DNA from: Alkaliphilus flagellatus
GTDB lineage: Bacteria; Bacillota; Clostridia; Peptostreptococcales; Natronincolaceae
Direction of reading: 5' to 3'
DNA: 64,000 bases
NCBI RefSeq assembly: GCF_018919215.1
Contig: NZ_JAHLQK010000003.1
Coordinates: 470,170 to 534,169, forward strand
Shown: positions 1-9,191 of the stretch, one piece after another
Numbering within the stretch: the first letter of the stretch is position 1
Layout of the letters: every line of letters starts with the position of its first letter
The notes under the pieces: generated by a model
The model's input: only the letters and a program-made list of their open reading frames with translations
What the model was told of the DNA's origin: nothing
Databases searched by the model: none
Program-made: the position numbers and the translations under genes

Positions 1-305
1 CAGCACTTATATATCACAGAAAAAAAGATAGAAATCATGCTCTAATCGGCTTGATTGCTGGTACAATAATGATGACCGTAGTAGGTGTAATAGTAAATCT
101 ATATATTACACTTCCATTCTACTCTGCATTTATGCCAATGGATACAATTGTAAATCTTGGAACAGTTGTTAATAGCAAGATTGTAGATGTAACCACATTA
201 GTTTTATATGGTATATCACCTTTTAATATACTTAAGGGAGCAATTATCGCTTTTGTAACATTACTAATTTACAAAAAGGTATCTCCTATATTAAAAAATA
301 ATTAA
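1..305 (+). CDS. ribU: ECF transporter S component, RibU-like (C-terminal part)
   Basis: The frame is open from the left edge (first full codon at base 3) and gives about 100 residues of a membrane protein ending at a TAA. Two hydrophobic segments surround a loop, and the ending ILKGAIIAFVTLLIYKKVSP is typical of the riboflavin-binding S components of energy-coupling-factor transporters (RibU, COG3601). In that family the protein binds riboflavin in the membrane and docks on a shared EcfAAT module for uptake. The N-terminal two thirds and any FMN riboswitch lie outside the window. The family call is fairly firm; riboflavin as substrate is inferred from the LPFY...PMD region. Confidence 0.72.
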   Translation, partial: ALIYHRKKDRNHALIGLIAGTIMMTVVGVIVNLYITLPFYSAFMPMDTIVNLGTVVNSKIVDVTTLVLYGISPFNILKGAIIAFVTLLIYKKVSPILKNN

Positions 306-321
306 CTAAAAATAAGATTAG

Positions 322-349
322 AAGAGTCTCAATTTGGAGGCTCTTTTTA
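322..349 (+). terminator. Rho-independent terminator after the RibU-like gene
   Basis: AAGAGTCTC (322-330) pairs with GGAGGCTCTT (336-345) through nine pairs including one G-T wobble, and a T-run follows. Confidence 0.8.
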
Positions 350-562
350 ATTTTATAAATAGGTGATATAAACGCAACAAAGTGGTAGAGTTGAATACAA
401 AAATAAAAAATGTTAGAATAAAAATTAGAATTCGTCATATTTAGACAATATAAAGAAAACTTGATTCAAATGAAATTTTAGCAATACACCGAAGATATAT
501 TACTAGTGGCTTCATAACTGTAGGTACTGTATAAATAATATTCTTAGATAGGAGAATAATCT

Positions 563-2203
563 ATGATTCAAGACCATAGTAATCTTGGTTTAAGAAAGAT
601 ACAAATATATAAAATCCTTGTTTCTGTGATTTTAGGTCTCATTGGTTTTATTGGAACATTCTATTCCAGCAGATTTGATTTCAATGGATTTTCCATAAAT
701 TTTACATGGAGCCTTATTTTACCTATGCTAGTTACCCTTGCATGGGGCATGGGATATGGAATGGTCAGTATTACTTTAGGGCTGATTGTGCTATATCCTT
801 TTTTTCTAGGAAGTTATAACGGATGGGCATCAATAGTTCCAACCATTTCATTATGTTTATGGATAATAATACACGGTTATGGTGGACAAAAAAGATTAGA
901 AGAACATAAATTTTATCATAATATTTATTTTCTACAATTTATTTATATAATTATTAGAATGGCTATTTATACAGTTCTTTTTCCTATTTTAGTTAGGTTT
1001 AATCCACCTTTTTGGAATCCGGAAGCATATACAAAAGTGAACATTGACATAATATTACTGTTTGCTATTAAAGGAATTATTGTAGAGTCAATATTGTTAG
1101 CCTTATGTGATGCTTTATTACTATTACCATTTGTGAGAAAGGTATTTAGATTAGAGTGTTCAAATGGAGCAAGACATAACACTAGAATTATGTCGGCACT
1201 GGTAGCCTTTGGTCTGACCTTCACACTTATAGTTTCATCAGTTCATAGCTTTATAATTGATAAAAATCATCTATTTCAATGGATTATAGAACCCGATGAA
1301 AAGACTAGAATTACTTTTCTATTGGCAACTATATTATTTTCTATAATGGGTGGAATTACAGTTCGTTATGTTCAGAGGGTACTTGAGACCCAGGAAGCAT
1401 TAAAAATTAGAGAGGGACAATATAAACGAGCAATTGAAGAAATTCAGATCCTCAATAATGAACTGGAACAGCGTGTCACCGATAGAACAGCAGAACTTCA
1501 AAGAGCAGTTTTAGAACTAGAGGAATTTTCATATACAATTTCCCATGATCTCAAATCTCCTCTTAGAGCCATTGATGGGTATAGTAAATTTATTATAGAG
1601 GATTATGGCAATGAGCTAGAGAATGAAGTAGGTGAAATGATAGGTAATATACAGGAAATTTGTAGGGATATGATTGAATTGATTAATAAGCTTTTAGAGT
1701 ATTCCATTACTTCAAAGGCTAATCTTTGTAAAGAACCAATTCAAGTTAAACAAATTATTACAACGGTTTTTCGTGAATTTAAAGTAGGTAATCCAGAAAG
1801 AAAAATGGAACTAGTTTTTGAAGATGATCTCCCAACACTTAATATAGATAAAGTGCTTTTCAAGCAGGCTATTTCCAATATTATCTCCAATGCAATTAAG
1901 TTCTCTAGGGACAGAGAGATAACAAAAATTGTAGTAGGTTGTAGTGCATCAGAGAAGGAATATATTTTTTATATTAAGGATAATGGAGTTGGATTTGATA
2001 TGAAGTTTTCAAATAAACTCTTTGGTATCTTTCAAAGACTGCATAGACGCCAAGATTTCGAAGGAGCTGGAATTGGACTGGCTACTATAAAAAAGATTCT
2101 TCAAAAACATGGTGGTAGTGTTTGGATAGAGGGTGTATTAAATGAAGGTGCCACAGTATATTTTACGCTACCTTCAGAAATAGATGCAGAAAATGAGGGG
2201 TAA
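563..2203 (+). CDS. Membrane sensor histidine kinase
   Basis: This 546-residue protein has a hydrophobic N-terminal half with about six or seven membrane segments (roughly residues 12-275), a coiled coil (275-325), then a HisKA domain and a HATPase_c domain. The phosphoacceptor is His328 in YTISHDLKSPLRA. The N box (SNIISNAIKFS, near 440), G1 box (DNGVGFD, near 472) and G2 box (GAGIGLAT, near 500) are all present, so the kinase looks intact. The membrane sensor has no periplasmic domain that I recognise, so the signal is unknown. It starts at ATG after GGAG and is followed two bases later by a response regulator, its likely partner. Confidence 0.9.
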   Translation: MIQDHSNLGLRKIQIYKILVSVILGLIGFIGTFYSSRFDFNGFSINFTWSLILPMLVTLAWGMGYGMVSITLGLIVLYPFFLGSYNGWASIVPTISLCLWIIIHGYGGQKRLEEHKFYHNIYFLQFIYIIIRMAIYTVLFPILVRFNPPFWNPEAYTKVNIDIILLFAIKGIIVESILLALCDALLLLPFVRKVFRLECSNGARHNTRIMSALVAFGLTFTLIVSSVHSFIIDKNHLFQWIIEPDEKTRITFLLATILFSIMGGITVRYVQRVLETQEALKIREGQYKRAIEEIQILNNELEQRVTDRTAELQRAVLELEEFSYTISHDLKSPLRAIDGYSKFIIEDYGNELENEVGEMIGNIQEICRDMIELINKLLEYSITSKANLCKEPIQVKQIITTVFREFKVGNPERKMELVFEDDLPTLNIDKVLFKQAISNIISNAIKFSRDREITKIVVGCSASEKEYIFYIKDNGVGFDMKFSNKLFGIFQRLHRRQDFEGAGIGLATIKKILQKHGGSVWIEGVLNEGATVYFTLPSEIDAENEG

Positions 2204-2205
2204 AA

Positions 2206-3315
2206 ATGTTTAAGGTTATGGTTGTAGATGACATGGAAGTTATGCGAAGACAAATAAAAAGACTGCCATTATGGGGAGAGGGCACAGGGTTTAGTATTGT
2301 CGATGAAGCGGAAGATGGCCAGGAAGCCCTTTACAAACTTCAAAGACAACCTGTAGATTTGCTTATCACTGACATAAAGATGCCAAGGATAAATGGAATC
2401 GAACTGTTAAAGGAGGCCCATGAAAATCAATTAGCTACTTGTGTTGTTTTCTTAAGTGAACACAGCGAGTTTAACTTTGCAAAGGAAGCTATTCAATATG
2501 GTATATTTGACTATCTTGTAAAGCCTGTTAAGGCCGAGGAACTAAAAACCTTGTTGCAAAAGGTAAAGAATTACATTGAAGAAAGAGAACAAGCACAGAT
2601 TCAGCTAAAAAAGCTAGAGGATAAACTAATGGAGAAGATAGAGGTATATTACCCTACTAGTTATTTAAATTCCATTGTTCAATATGTTTGTGAGGGGAAT
2701 AAAGAAGCTATAAAAACTATAGGGGCTATGGTGGATGATACTGCTGCCGCACTGGGACATGATATAGTGAAGACAGCTATAGTGCTAGAAAAAGCTTATA
2801 ATGAAATTTTGATTGGTGTTAAAGACAAACATGGATGGATAGAGGAATTTGTAGATATAAATTTTTTTGCAGATACAAACTTAACACATTACAGTGATAT
2901 TGATTCTATTAAGAAAAAGCTGATAGAAATGTTAGAAGCTATAATATCGATTATTACCAAATTCATATTATATAGTGGCAAAAGCCCTTTAATAAAGGAA
3001 ATATGTATTTATGTCATGGGAAATGTGGAAAATAATATTAGTATAACCACAATCTCCGAGGCTTTATTTCTTACAAAAAACCATATTGGTGATATTTTTA
3101 AGCAGGAAACGGGTATGACAGTGGGAGAATATATTACTATGGTAAAAATAGAAAGGGCCAAACAGCTGGTTGCTGAAGGAACTTTTAAAAGTTATGAGAT
3201 TGCTGAAAAACTAGGTTACAGTAATGTAGAATATTTTGCAAAGTTGTTTAAAAAGAATACGGGATTAACTCCTATGGAATTTAAACATGAATTAAAAAAA
3301 ACAGATATAAGCTAA
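2206..3315 (+). CDS. Response regulator, REC plus AraC-type DNA-binding domain
   Basis: The 369-residue protein has an N-terminal receiver domain with acidic residues at 8-9, the phosphoacceptor Asp56 in LLITDIKMP, and the conserved KP at the domain end (YLVKPVK). A helical linker of about 130 residues leads to a C-terminal AraC/XylS helix-turn-helix pair (about 270-365, ending YSNVEYFAKLFKKNTGLTPM). This is the YesN class of transcription regulators. It lies two bases after the kinase gene, so the two are one operon. The FMN-type lipoprotein gene 146 bases downstream is a plausible target, but that is inference. Confidence 0.9.
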   Translation: MFKVMVVDDMEVMRRQIKRLPLWGEGTGFSIVDEAEDGQEALYKLQRQPVDLLITDIKMPRINGIELLKEAHENQLATCVVFLSEHSEFNFAKEAIQYGIFDYLVKPVKAEELKTLLQKVKNYIEEREQAQIQLKKLEDKLMEKIEVYYPTSYLNSIVQYVCEGNKEAIKTIGAMVDDTAAALGHDIVKTAIVLEKAYNEILIGVKDKHGWIEEFVDINFFADTNLTHYSDIDSIKKKLIEMLEAIISIITKFILYSGKSPLIKEICIYVMGNVENNISITTISEALFLTKNHIGDIFKQETGMTVGEYITMVKIERAKQLVAEGTFKSYEIAEKLGYSNVEYFAKLFKKNTGLTPMEFKHELKKTDIS

Positions 3316-3461
3316 ATAATCTTATTATTAATCCGTATTTTGTAAGGGTATAATCCTTAATTATTACATTCATTTTTAAGAGCCATTTTTATATGATAGT
3401 TATATAACAAACATGCCTTTATTTTGGCATCTAAGATTAGTAATAGAGGAGAGATGTTTAA

Positions 3462-4430
3462 ATGGCAATGAATAAAGCAAAAATGATTAAGGGTTTGGTT
3501 ATTGCAGGTTTAGTAATTACTGTTGTAGGATGTTCTCCAAAGGAGGCTAATAATACTCCAGAAGAAAAACCAGCTGCTGAATCACAAAAACCAGGGGATG
3601 AAGCAAAAGAAGCAGGAATTAAAGTGATAGACCTTGATTGGAGTGCACAGCCTAAGCTTGGTGTAACAAAAGGTGATTATTACAGAATTGAAGAGCGTTT
3701 TAGACAAGGGCATCTTGGTATTTTAGAGGTTGTAAAAAGTGGAGATGAAATAGTTCATGTTGAGTTTAATGAGATGACTCGTCCTAACTATTACCATCGT
3801 TACTTCCAAGACGTTCCAAAACGTATGTCAGAATATAATTTTGATATGGGAGAGAAAAAAGGTGCTGCCTGGATACAAAGTGTTGTTCAGGTAGAAAAAC
3901 AAATGCTTGAAGAACAAAGAATTACAGGAGAATTTGACGTAGTTTCAGGAGCTTCCAATAGTATAAAGCAAGCTATGATTCCAATGGCAGAAAAATTGGC
4001 ACCATCCTTAGATAAGGCATCGAATGAGAAGTACTATAGTATTGCCGAAGAGCTTGATGGAGGTCTAACAGGAAGTTTAAAGGTTGTACTACGTGATAAG
4101 AAAATTGTTTCCGTTGAGTATGATGAAATTTTTGCAGACTCCCCAGATGAAATTACAGATAAAAATTTAAAACAATATTATAGACAATCAAAATATGATA
4201 GTGTTGAATATGAAGAACCTTCTCGTATTGGATTCAACGTTCAAATGGATGCCTTAAATGATAAAGTTGTAGAAACACAAGACCTACTTGATTTAACTGG
4301 CTTACCTTCAACTGAACAAACAGGAGATTATGCTAAAAGTGGATTTACTGTACGTAATACAGCTTGGGACAATTATCTTCGTCTTGCTGAAAAACTGCTA
4401 ACAGAGATGAAAAACGATGGTAATTTTTAA
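3462..4430 (+). CDS. FMN-binding-domain lipoprotein
   Basis: A signal peptide ends in a lipobox (TVVGC, Cys24), followed by a low-complexity E/K/P linker, so the 322-residue protein should be anchored outside the membrane. The body has an FMN_bind-type domain (about 65-180) with DVVSGASNS around residues 160-167. This matches the D-x-x-[ST]-G-A-[ST] flavinylation motif used by ApbE, with Ser in place of the usual Thr. A second diverged copy (about 190-320) lacks that motif. The family resembles PplA of Listeria, which carries electrons on covalently bound flavin in extracellular electron transfer. Neighbours are a two-component system and a RibU-like gene. The covalent flavin and redox role are inferred. 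Confidence 0.72.
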   Translation: MAMNKAKMIKGLVIAGLVITVVGCSPKEANNTPEEKPAAESQKPGDEAKEAGIKVIDLDWSAQPKLGVTKGDYYRIEERFRQGHLGILEVVKSGDEIVHVEFNEMTRPNYYHRYFQDVPKRMSEYNFDMGEKKGAAWIQSVVQVEKQMLEEQRITGEFDVVSGASNSIKQAMIPMAEKLAPSLDKASNEKYYSIAEELDGGLTGSLKVVLRDKKIVSVEYDEIFADSPDEITDKNLKQYYRQSKYDSVEYEEPSRIGFNVQMDALNDKVVETQDLLDLTGLPSTEQTGDYAKSGFTVRNTAWDNYLRLAEKLLTEMKNDGNF

Positions 4431-4446
4431 TAAAAGTATTGAATTA

Positions 4447-4474
4447 AGAGAGCCCCAATAGGAGCTCTCTTTTT
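4447..4474 (+). terminator. Terminator after the FMN-binding lipoprotein gene
   Basis: AGAGAGC (4447-4453) pairs with GCTCTCT (4464-4470), with CC/GG extending the stem across one mismatch, and a T-run follows. Confidence 0.8.
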
Positions 4475-4485
4475 ATGTAATAATA

Positions 4486-5556
4486 CTATTTATTTTTACC
4501 TTTCCCATTTCCAGGATGACTTTCTTTTACTGGATGGGCTTTCTTATCAGTTTTTTCATTAGAAGATTTGTTATTCTTATCATTTTTTACTTGTTTTACT
4601 TCTTTTACTTCTTTTACTTCTTTTTCTTCGCTTATTTTAACATCTTTTTCTGTACTCTTATCAGTCTTTTTAGTAGCTTTCATTTGTTCTTGTACTTCTT
4701 TTCTAGCTTTCTTTATTTCTTCTTTAGCTAGTTTATCTTCAGCTTTTACCTTGGCTTTTTCTTCTTTAAATTCTTTATGAATATTATTTTTTAATTCTTT
4801 ATGCCAATTTTCATTTTCCTTCACAAAGTCCACTAGTTTAACTATTTCTTCATGATTAGCAACTTTCATTTCTAATGCAGTAATAGAGTTCATTATTTGT
4901 TGCTTTTCTTCCTCTGTTAAATTTTCATTTTTAAGCTGTTCCTTTAGGTTAGAAAGCTCTTTTTGGATTTCTTCCATGTTAATTTCTGGTATAAGTTTAT
5001 CTAGGTCTTCGTTCATTTTAACCATACGTTCAACTATTTTAAGCTGCATTGTTTTCATATTTTTTTCTATAGCAGGTTTTGCTTGAGCTGGTACTCTATC
5101 ATATACTAATTGATATTTTAAAAGTTTACGATATAGATCTTCTAAAACAATTTCATTATCTTCGTCATCTTCTTTATCATCATCATCTTCTTTATCATCA
5201 TCTTCTTCTTTGTCTTCATCCTCATGTTCATCTTCACCAGATTCTTCTACTTCATCTTCATCAACTTCTTCTTCTAATTCAGATAAAATATCTTCTATTA
5301 ATTCCAATAACTCTTCTTCAAATTCCTTATCTTCAACATCGAGTATAATTTGGCCATCCGCTTTATCAATAATTTCATCCAACACCTCTATTATAACCGT
5401 AGGTGTGGTTGGGTTTTCTACAGAGATCTCTGATTGTATTGCTTGTTTTTGAGTTTCACTCGGTAGCTTTACACCATTATTAGCGAAAATAAAGCTTGAA
5501 GAAGTAACTACTAAAGTCCCCCCTAAAATAATACTTAATGCTTTTTTCATTTTCAT
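4486..5556 (-). CDS. Secreted acidic, coiled-coil protein of unknown function
   Basis: I place the start at the ATG ending at 5556 because an AGGAGGG site (5565-5571) lies directly upstream; a longer reading from a TTG would include that site. The 356-residue product begins with MKMKKALSIILGG, a signal peptide with probable cleavage near FANN. A stretch almost entirely of Glu and Asp with a few Lys follows (about residues 90-140). A region containing YDRVPAQAKPAIEKN comes next, then a long charged coiled coil and a Lys-rich C-terminus (PVKESHPGNGKGKNK). The middle part resembles DUF5667-type secreted proteins of Firmicutes, but only loosely. Calcium or cell-wall association is possible and untested. 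Confidence 0.7.
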   Translation of the reverse strand: MKMKKALSIILGGTLVVTSSSFIFANNGVKLPSETQKQAIQSEISVENPTTPTVIIEVLDEIIDKADGQIILDVEDKEFEEELLELIEDILSELEEEVDEDEVEESGEDEHEDEDKEEDDDKEDDDDKEDDEDNEIVLEDLYRKLLKYQLVYDRVPAQAKPAIEKNMKTMQLKIVERMVKMNEDLDKLIPEINMEEIQKELSNLKEQLKNENLTEEEKQQIMNSITALEMKVANHEEIVKLVDFVKENENWHKELKNNIHKEFKEEKAKVKAEDKLAKEEIKKARKEVQEQMKATKKTDKSTEKDVKISEEKEVKEVKEVKQVKNDKNNKSSNEKTDKKAHPVKESHPGNGKGKNK

Positions 5557-5797
5557 TTGTTTTGCCCTCCTCAATATAAATTATATTCTATTGTTACATA
5601 TTACCTATATACTATTCGGCAAAGAAATTAATTTTCGGTATCTAAAAGGAAATTGTAAACAATATATGCCTTACCAAATAAATTGTGCTAAAATAGAGTA
5701 GATGAAGTTACTATCATTATGAATGTAATTATTAAAGCTTGGAAAACTAAGTAGTACAAGCTATATATAAGGAAAATAATAGTAAGTAGGTGTAATT

Positions 5798-6256
5798 ATG
5801 ATATGTATTGATATATCAAATCAAAGAGAATTAGAGGTATTCGCTAAAAAATTAGGTCAATTAGTTCATGGTGGAGATATTCTTTGTATGACTGGAGACC
5901 TAGGTGCGGGAAAAACTACTTTTACACAAGCCTTTGCAAAGGGATTAGGTGTGGAGGAATATGTAACTAGCCCAACCTTTACATTGATTCATGAATATGA
6001 TGGACGGATTCCACTTTACCATTTCGATGTATATCGTATTAACCATGTAAGTGAGATGGAAGATTTGGGATATGAAGAATATTTTTATGGTAATGGAGTT
6101 TGTGTAATAGAATGGGCCTCTTTAATAGAGGAGATTCTTCCAGATAAGCGACTATGGATTGAAATTAAAGTAACAGGTTTAGAATCTCGACAGATCTGCT
6201 TTACTAGTACCAATGATTATTATGAGGAAATGATTAAGGAGTTGTTAGCTAAATGA
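5798..6256 (+). CDS. tsaE: tRNA t6A biosynthesis ATPase TsaE
   Basis: The 152-residue protein has the Walker A motif [12 protein letters not shown] (about 32-43), the [11 protein letters not shown] switch and the FDVYRI and VIEWAS motifs of the TsaE/YjeE family. TsaE is the ATPase of the TsaBDE complex, which transfers threonylcarbamoyl to A37 of tRNAs reading ANN codons. Its length is normal. The next gene, tsaB, overlaps its stop codon by four bases, so the two are translationally coupled. tsaD lies about 1.5 kb downstream. Confidence 0.95.
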   Translation: MICIDISNQRELEVFAKKLGQLVHGGDILCMTGDLGAGKTTFTQAFAKGLGVEEYVTSPTFTLIHEYDGRIPLYHFDVYRINHVSEMEDLGYEEYFYGNGVCVIEWASLIEEILPDKRLWIEIKVTGLESRQICFTSTNDYYEEMIKELLAK

Positions 6257-6954
6257 AACTATTAGCCTTAGATACATCATCAATGACAGCTACAGTTGCA
6301 CTATTAGACGATGATAAATTAATTGGGGAATATACCTTAAATCACAAGAAAAATCATTCTCAGAAGCTTATGCCTATGATAGAGGAGTTAATTAATAGCT
6401 GTGATCTCACTCCAAAGGACATTGATGTATTTGCAGTGTCATTAGGACCAGGCTCATTTACGGGACTTAGGATAGGTATTGCTACTATAACCACTATGGC
6501 TCAAGCACTGAATAAAATCGTGGTAGGAGTACCTACACTAGAGGCATTAGCTTTCAATTTGTTTAATACTCAGGGACTAGTTTGTCCTATTATAGATGCT
6601 CAAAGAGATCTAGTATATACAGGGCTTTATCAATGGATAGATGGTCATATGATAGAAGTAATAGAACAACAGGTGTTACATATAGATGAACTGATATACA
6701 GACTTAAGGAAGAAGAGGAGAAAATTATTTTTGTTGGGGATGCCTTAGAAAAATTTCATGATATTTTAAAACATAATTTGAGAGAACAGTTTAATGTTCC
6801 GCCGAGAAGATTTTTAATACCTTCTGCTTCCTCTGTTGGAGAAGCTGCCAAAGTTAAAATTCAAAATGGACTTGTTTCAGATATGACTCCTATATATATG
6901 AGGAAATCTGCGGCAGAGGTTCAATATGAAGAAAGAATGAAAGGCAGGGAATAA
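6253..6954 (+). CDS. tsaB: tRNA t6A biosynthesis protein TsaB
   Basis: The 233-residue protein begins with LLALDTSSMTATVAL and carries SLGPGSFTGLRIGIATI (about 64-80), both hallmarks of the TsaB/YeaZ branch of the ASKHA fold. TsaB has no catalytic site of its own; it dimerises with TsaD and scaffolds the t6A complex. The start overlaps the tsaE stop (ATGA), and rimI begins six bases after the stop. Confidence 0.95.
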   Translation: MKLLALDTSSMTATVALLDDDKLIGEYTLNHKKNHSQKLMPMIEELINSCDLTPKDIDVFAVSLGPGSFTGLRIGIATITTMAQALNKIVVGVPTLEALAFNLFNTQGLVCPIIDAQRDLVYTGLYQWIDGHMIEVIEQQVLHIDELIYRLKEEEEKIIFVGDALEKFHDILKHNLREQFNVPPRRFLIPSASSVGEAAKVKIQNGLVSDMTPIYMRKSAAEVQYEERMKGRE

Positions 6955-6960
6955 TTCTTT

Positions 6961-7410
6961 ATGGAGTCAATCATTGTAAGGAAAATGGAATTGGGGGATA
7001 TTGATTCTGTATTAGATATTGAAGAAAATTCCTTTTCAATCCCTTGGACGAGAAATGCTTTTGTAACGGAACTCAAAAAAAATAAGCTAGCTAAATACCT
7101 TGTAGCAGAAGTAGATGGTGATGTGGCAGCCTATGGAGGCATGTGGTTAGTAGTTGACGAAGCCCACATTACTAATATTGCTGTTCATCCCAGATACCGG
7201 GGGAGGGGCGTAGGTAAAAAAATTGTAGAAGGCTTAATAGGAGAAGGGCAGAAAATTAATATTTATAGGATGACCTTAGAAGTAAGGCGCTCTAACTTAA
7301 CAGCACAAGGACTTTATAAAAAGCTGGGATTTATCCCTTGTGGCATTAGGCCAGGCTATTATCAGGATAATTATGAGGACGCTCTTATTATGTGGAAAGA
7401 TTTAGTATAA
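6961..7410 (+). CDS. rimI: Ribosomal protein S18-alanine N-acetyltransferase RimI
   Basis: This is a 149-residue GNAT protein. The acetyl-CoA loop is seen as HPRYRGRGVGKKIVEGL (about 77-93), and the TLEVRRSNLTAQGLYKKLGF block is typical of RimI. The tsaE-tsaB-rimI-tsaD order is common in Firmicutes and supports the RimI call over a generic GNAT. The gene ends at a strong bidirectional terminator, so tsaD is expressed separately. Confidence 0.9.
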   Translation: MESIIVRKMELGDIDSVLDIEENSFSIPWTRNAFVTELKKNKLAKYLVAEVDGDVAAYGGMWLVVDEAHITNIAVHPRYRGRGVGKKIVEGLIGEGQKINIYRMTLEVRRSNLTAQGLYKKLGFIPCGIRPGYYQDNYEDALIMWKDLV

Positions 7411-7417
7411 ATAAAAA

Positions 7418-7450
7418 ATCGATAGAAGAAATTTCTTCTATCGATCTTTT
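7418..7450. terminator. Bidirectional terminator between rimI and a convergent small gene
   Basis: ATCGATAGAAGAAA (7418-7431) is followed at once by its exact reverse complement (7432-7445). A T-run follows on the plus strand and an A-run precedes, so it can serve both converging genes. Confidence 0.85.
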
Positions 7451-7611
7451 TCATATGTTTCCTGTGCTTCTTGAGCTCCCTTTTCTATAGCTAATATAGC
7501 TAGGTGTGTATCGTCTATAGCTGATAACATACCATCAGGCATTACATTAGCCTCTCCTAAACGTTGAGAAAAAGATTTCTTAACATTATCATAATGAGTA
7601 TGTCTATCCAT
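7438..7611 (-). CDS. Small hypothetical protein, 57 residues
   Basis: The ATG ending at 7611 has an AGGAG site eight bases upstream; an upstream in-frame GTG sits against that same site and is unlikely. The product starts MDRHTHYDNVKKSFSQRLGE and ends GAQEAQETYEKDR, with no membrane segment. Its stop lies inside the shared terminator hairpin. I do not recognise the family. The proper ribosome site and terminator argue that it is real, although it sits on the opposite strand between rimI and tsaD. Confidence 0.6.
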   Translation of the reverse strand: MDRHTHYDNVKKSFSQRLGEANVMPDGMLSAIDDTHLAILAIEKGAQEAQETYEKDR

Positions 7612-7751
7612 ATAGATCACTCCTTATAGGATTTTAAAAAGAAGATCTATAATAGTATTTGCAAAAAAACTAAAAACTACTATTATTTAAATGAACAATT
7701 TCTATAATTAGGATATAATATCAATAGGTAAAAAATAAAGGAGAATAAAAG

Positions 7752-8789
7752 ATGTCAATAAACTTTAAAGAAGATATAATTACGTTGGCAATAGAATCAA
7801 GCTGCGACGAAACCTCTGTAAGCGTTTTGAAAAATGGAAGAGAAGTTTTATCTAATATTATTAATTCTCAAATTGAGCAACATAAAAAATTTGGAGGTGT
7901 AGTTCCAGAGGTTGCATCGAGAAAGCATATTGAAAATATTAATGGGGTAATTAGTGAAGCCTTGGAAAAAGCTGAGGTTTCATTTAGTGATATAACCCAT
8001 GTTGGAGTTACATATGGTCCTGGGTTGGTAGGTGCTTTATTAGTTGGATTATCTGCAGCTAAAGCTATAGCCTTTGCTAGAGAAATTCCACTAAACGGTG
8101 TTAATCATATTGAAGGTCATGTTTATGCTAACTTTATTGAGCATAAGGAATTGGAACCGCCTTTCATTTGTTTAATTGTTTCTGGTGGGCATACTCATTT
8201 AGTTTATATGAAGGACTATGGACAATACGAGGTCTTAGGTAAGACTAGAGATGATGCAGCAGGAGAAGCTTTTGATAAAGTGGCACGTGCTTTAGGACTA
8301 GGTTATCCTGGAGGACCTCAAATAGACAAGCTTGCTAAGGAAGGAAATTCAGATGCTATTCAATTCCCTAAGGCATATTTAGAAGAAGGAAGCTATGACT
8401 TTAGTTTTAGTGGATTAAAGTCAGCGGTGCTAAACTATTTAAATTCTCAAAAAATGAAGGGATTGGATATTCAAGTGGCTGATGTTGCTGCCAGTTTTCA
8501 AAAATCTGTAGTTGAAATATTAACAGAGAAAACTATTAAATGTGCATTAGAAAAGGGAGTAAATCGTGTTGTGCTTGCAGGCGGAGTAGCAGCAAATAGT
8601 GGACTAAGAAGCTATTTACAAGGAGAATGTGGAAAAAACAATATAGATTTAAAATATCCTTCTCTAACTCTCTGCACTGATAATGCAGCTATGATAGGTT
8701 GCGTTGCTTACTATGATTATGTAAGAGGATTACGATCAAATTTAGATTTAAATGCTATACCAAGTTTAAAAATAGGAGACCATTACTAG
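7752..8789 (+). CDS. tsaD: tRNA threonylcarbamoyltransferase TsaD
   Basis: The 345-residue protein has the TsaD/Kae1 signatures: [12 protein letters not shown] near the start, the metal-binding HIEGH motif (near residue 118), SGGHTHL (near 146), [24 protein letters not shown], and [11 protein letters not shown] near 280. It is the catalytic subunit that joins threonylcarbamoyl-AMP to tRNA A37. It starts at ATG after AAAGGAG and is about the usual length. It is separated from tsaE-tsaB-rimI by a convergent small gene and a terminator, so it needs its own promoter. Confidence 0.96.
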   Translation: MSINFKEDIITLAIESSCDETSVSVLKNGREVLSNIINSQIEQHKKFGGVVPEVASRKHIENINGVISEALEKAEVSFSDITHVGVTYGPGLVGALLVGLSAAKAIAFAREIPLNGVNHIEGHVYANFIEHKELEPPFICLIVSGGHTHLVYMKDYGQYEVLGKTRDDAAGEAFDKVARALGLGYPGGPQIDKLAKEGNSDAIQFPKAYLEEGSYDFSFSGLKSAVLNYLNSQKMKGLDIQVADVAASFQKSVVEILTEKTIKCALEKGVNRVVLAGGVAANSGLRSYLQGECGKNNIDLKYPSLTLCTDNAAMIGCVAYYDYVRGLRSNLDLNAIPSLKIGDHY

Positions 8790-8895
8790 CGTTCCATAAA
8801 GTGCCAGTGTTGCATAACATTGTCCATATAATCCTAAAAAGTGCTATGATATAATCAAAATAGCATTAATTATTTTTTAAGGGGGACTAATATAT

Positions 8896-9066
8896 ATGGA
8901 AATGTTGTCTTGGATGAGAAAGGTTGATATGACAATGGATAAGCTTGATCTATTGAATATTATTGACCATATGCACGAAGTAATAGATGCTTTTATAGCT
9001 GAGAGTAAGGAAAAAGACAATGTTATTAAGGAATTAAGAGACAAATTAGAAACAAATCTCTTATAG
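8896..9066 (+). CDS. Small hypothetical protein, 56 residues
   Basis: This short frame starts at ATG behind AAGGGGGAC and ends at TAG. It encodes MEMLSWMRKVDMTMDKLDLL... and ends IKELRDKLETNLL. It is rich in heptad-like Leu/Ile/Met positions and charged residues, so an amphipathic helix or short coiled coil is likely. A terminator hairpin follows about 40 bases later. I do not recognise a family; the start site, composition and terminator support it as a gene. Confidence 0.6.
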   Translation: MEMLSWMRKVDMTMDKLDLLNIIDHMHEVIDAFIAESKEKDNVIKELRDKLETNLL

Positions 9067-9104
9067 TACATATTATAGACACGATTACATATGCGTTAAA
9101 AAAG

Positions 9105-9137
9105 CATCCATACTTTAAAAATAGGGATGTTTTTTTA
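9105..9137 (+). terminator. Terminator after the 56-residue protein gene
   Basis: CATCC (9105-9109) pairs with GGATG (9125-9129), extended by TA/TA across one mismatch, and is followed by seven T. Confidence 0.7.
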
Positions 9138-9191
9138 GTTAAGCGCGGTAGCACCAGAAGACTTTTATTCACATATAAAAAGCACGAAAAA

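Noticed and set aside
4516..5452. Several long plus-strand open frames opposite the acidic secreted protein gene
   Set aside because: They arise from the low-complexity GAA/GAT codons of the real minus-strand gene, giving Ser-, Phe- and Leu-rich nonsense proteins without ribosome sites.
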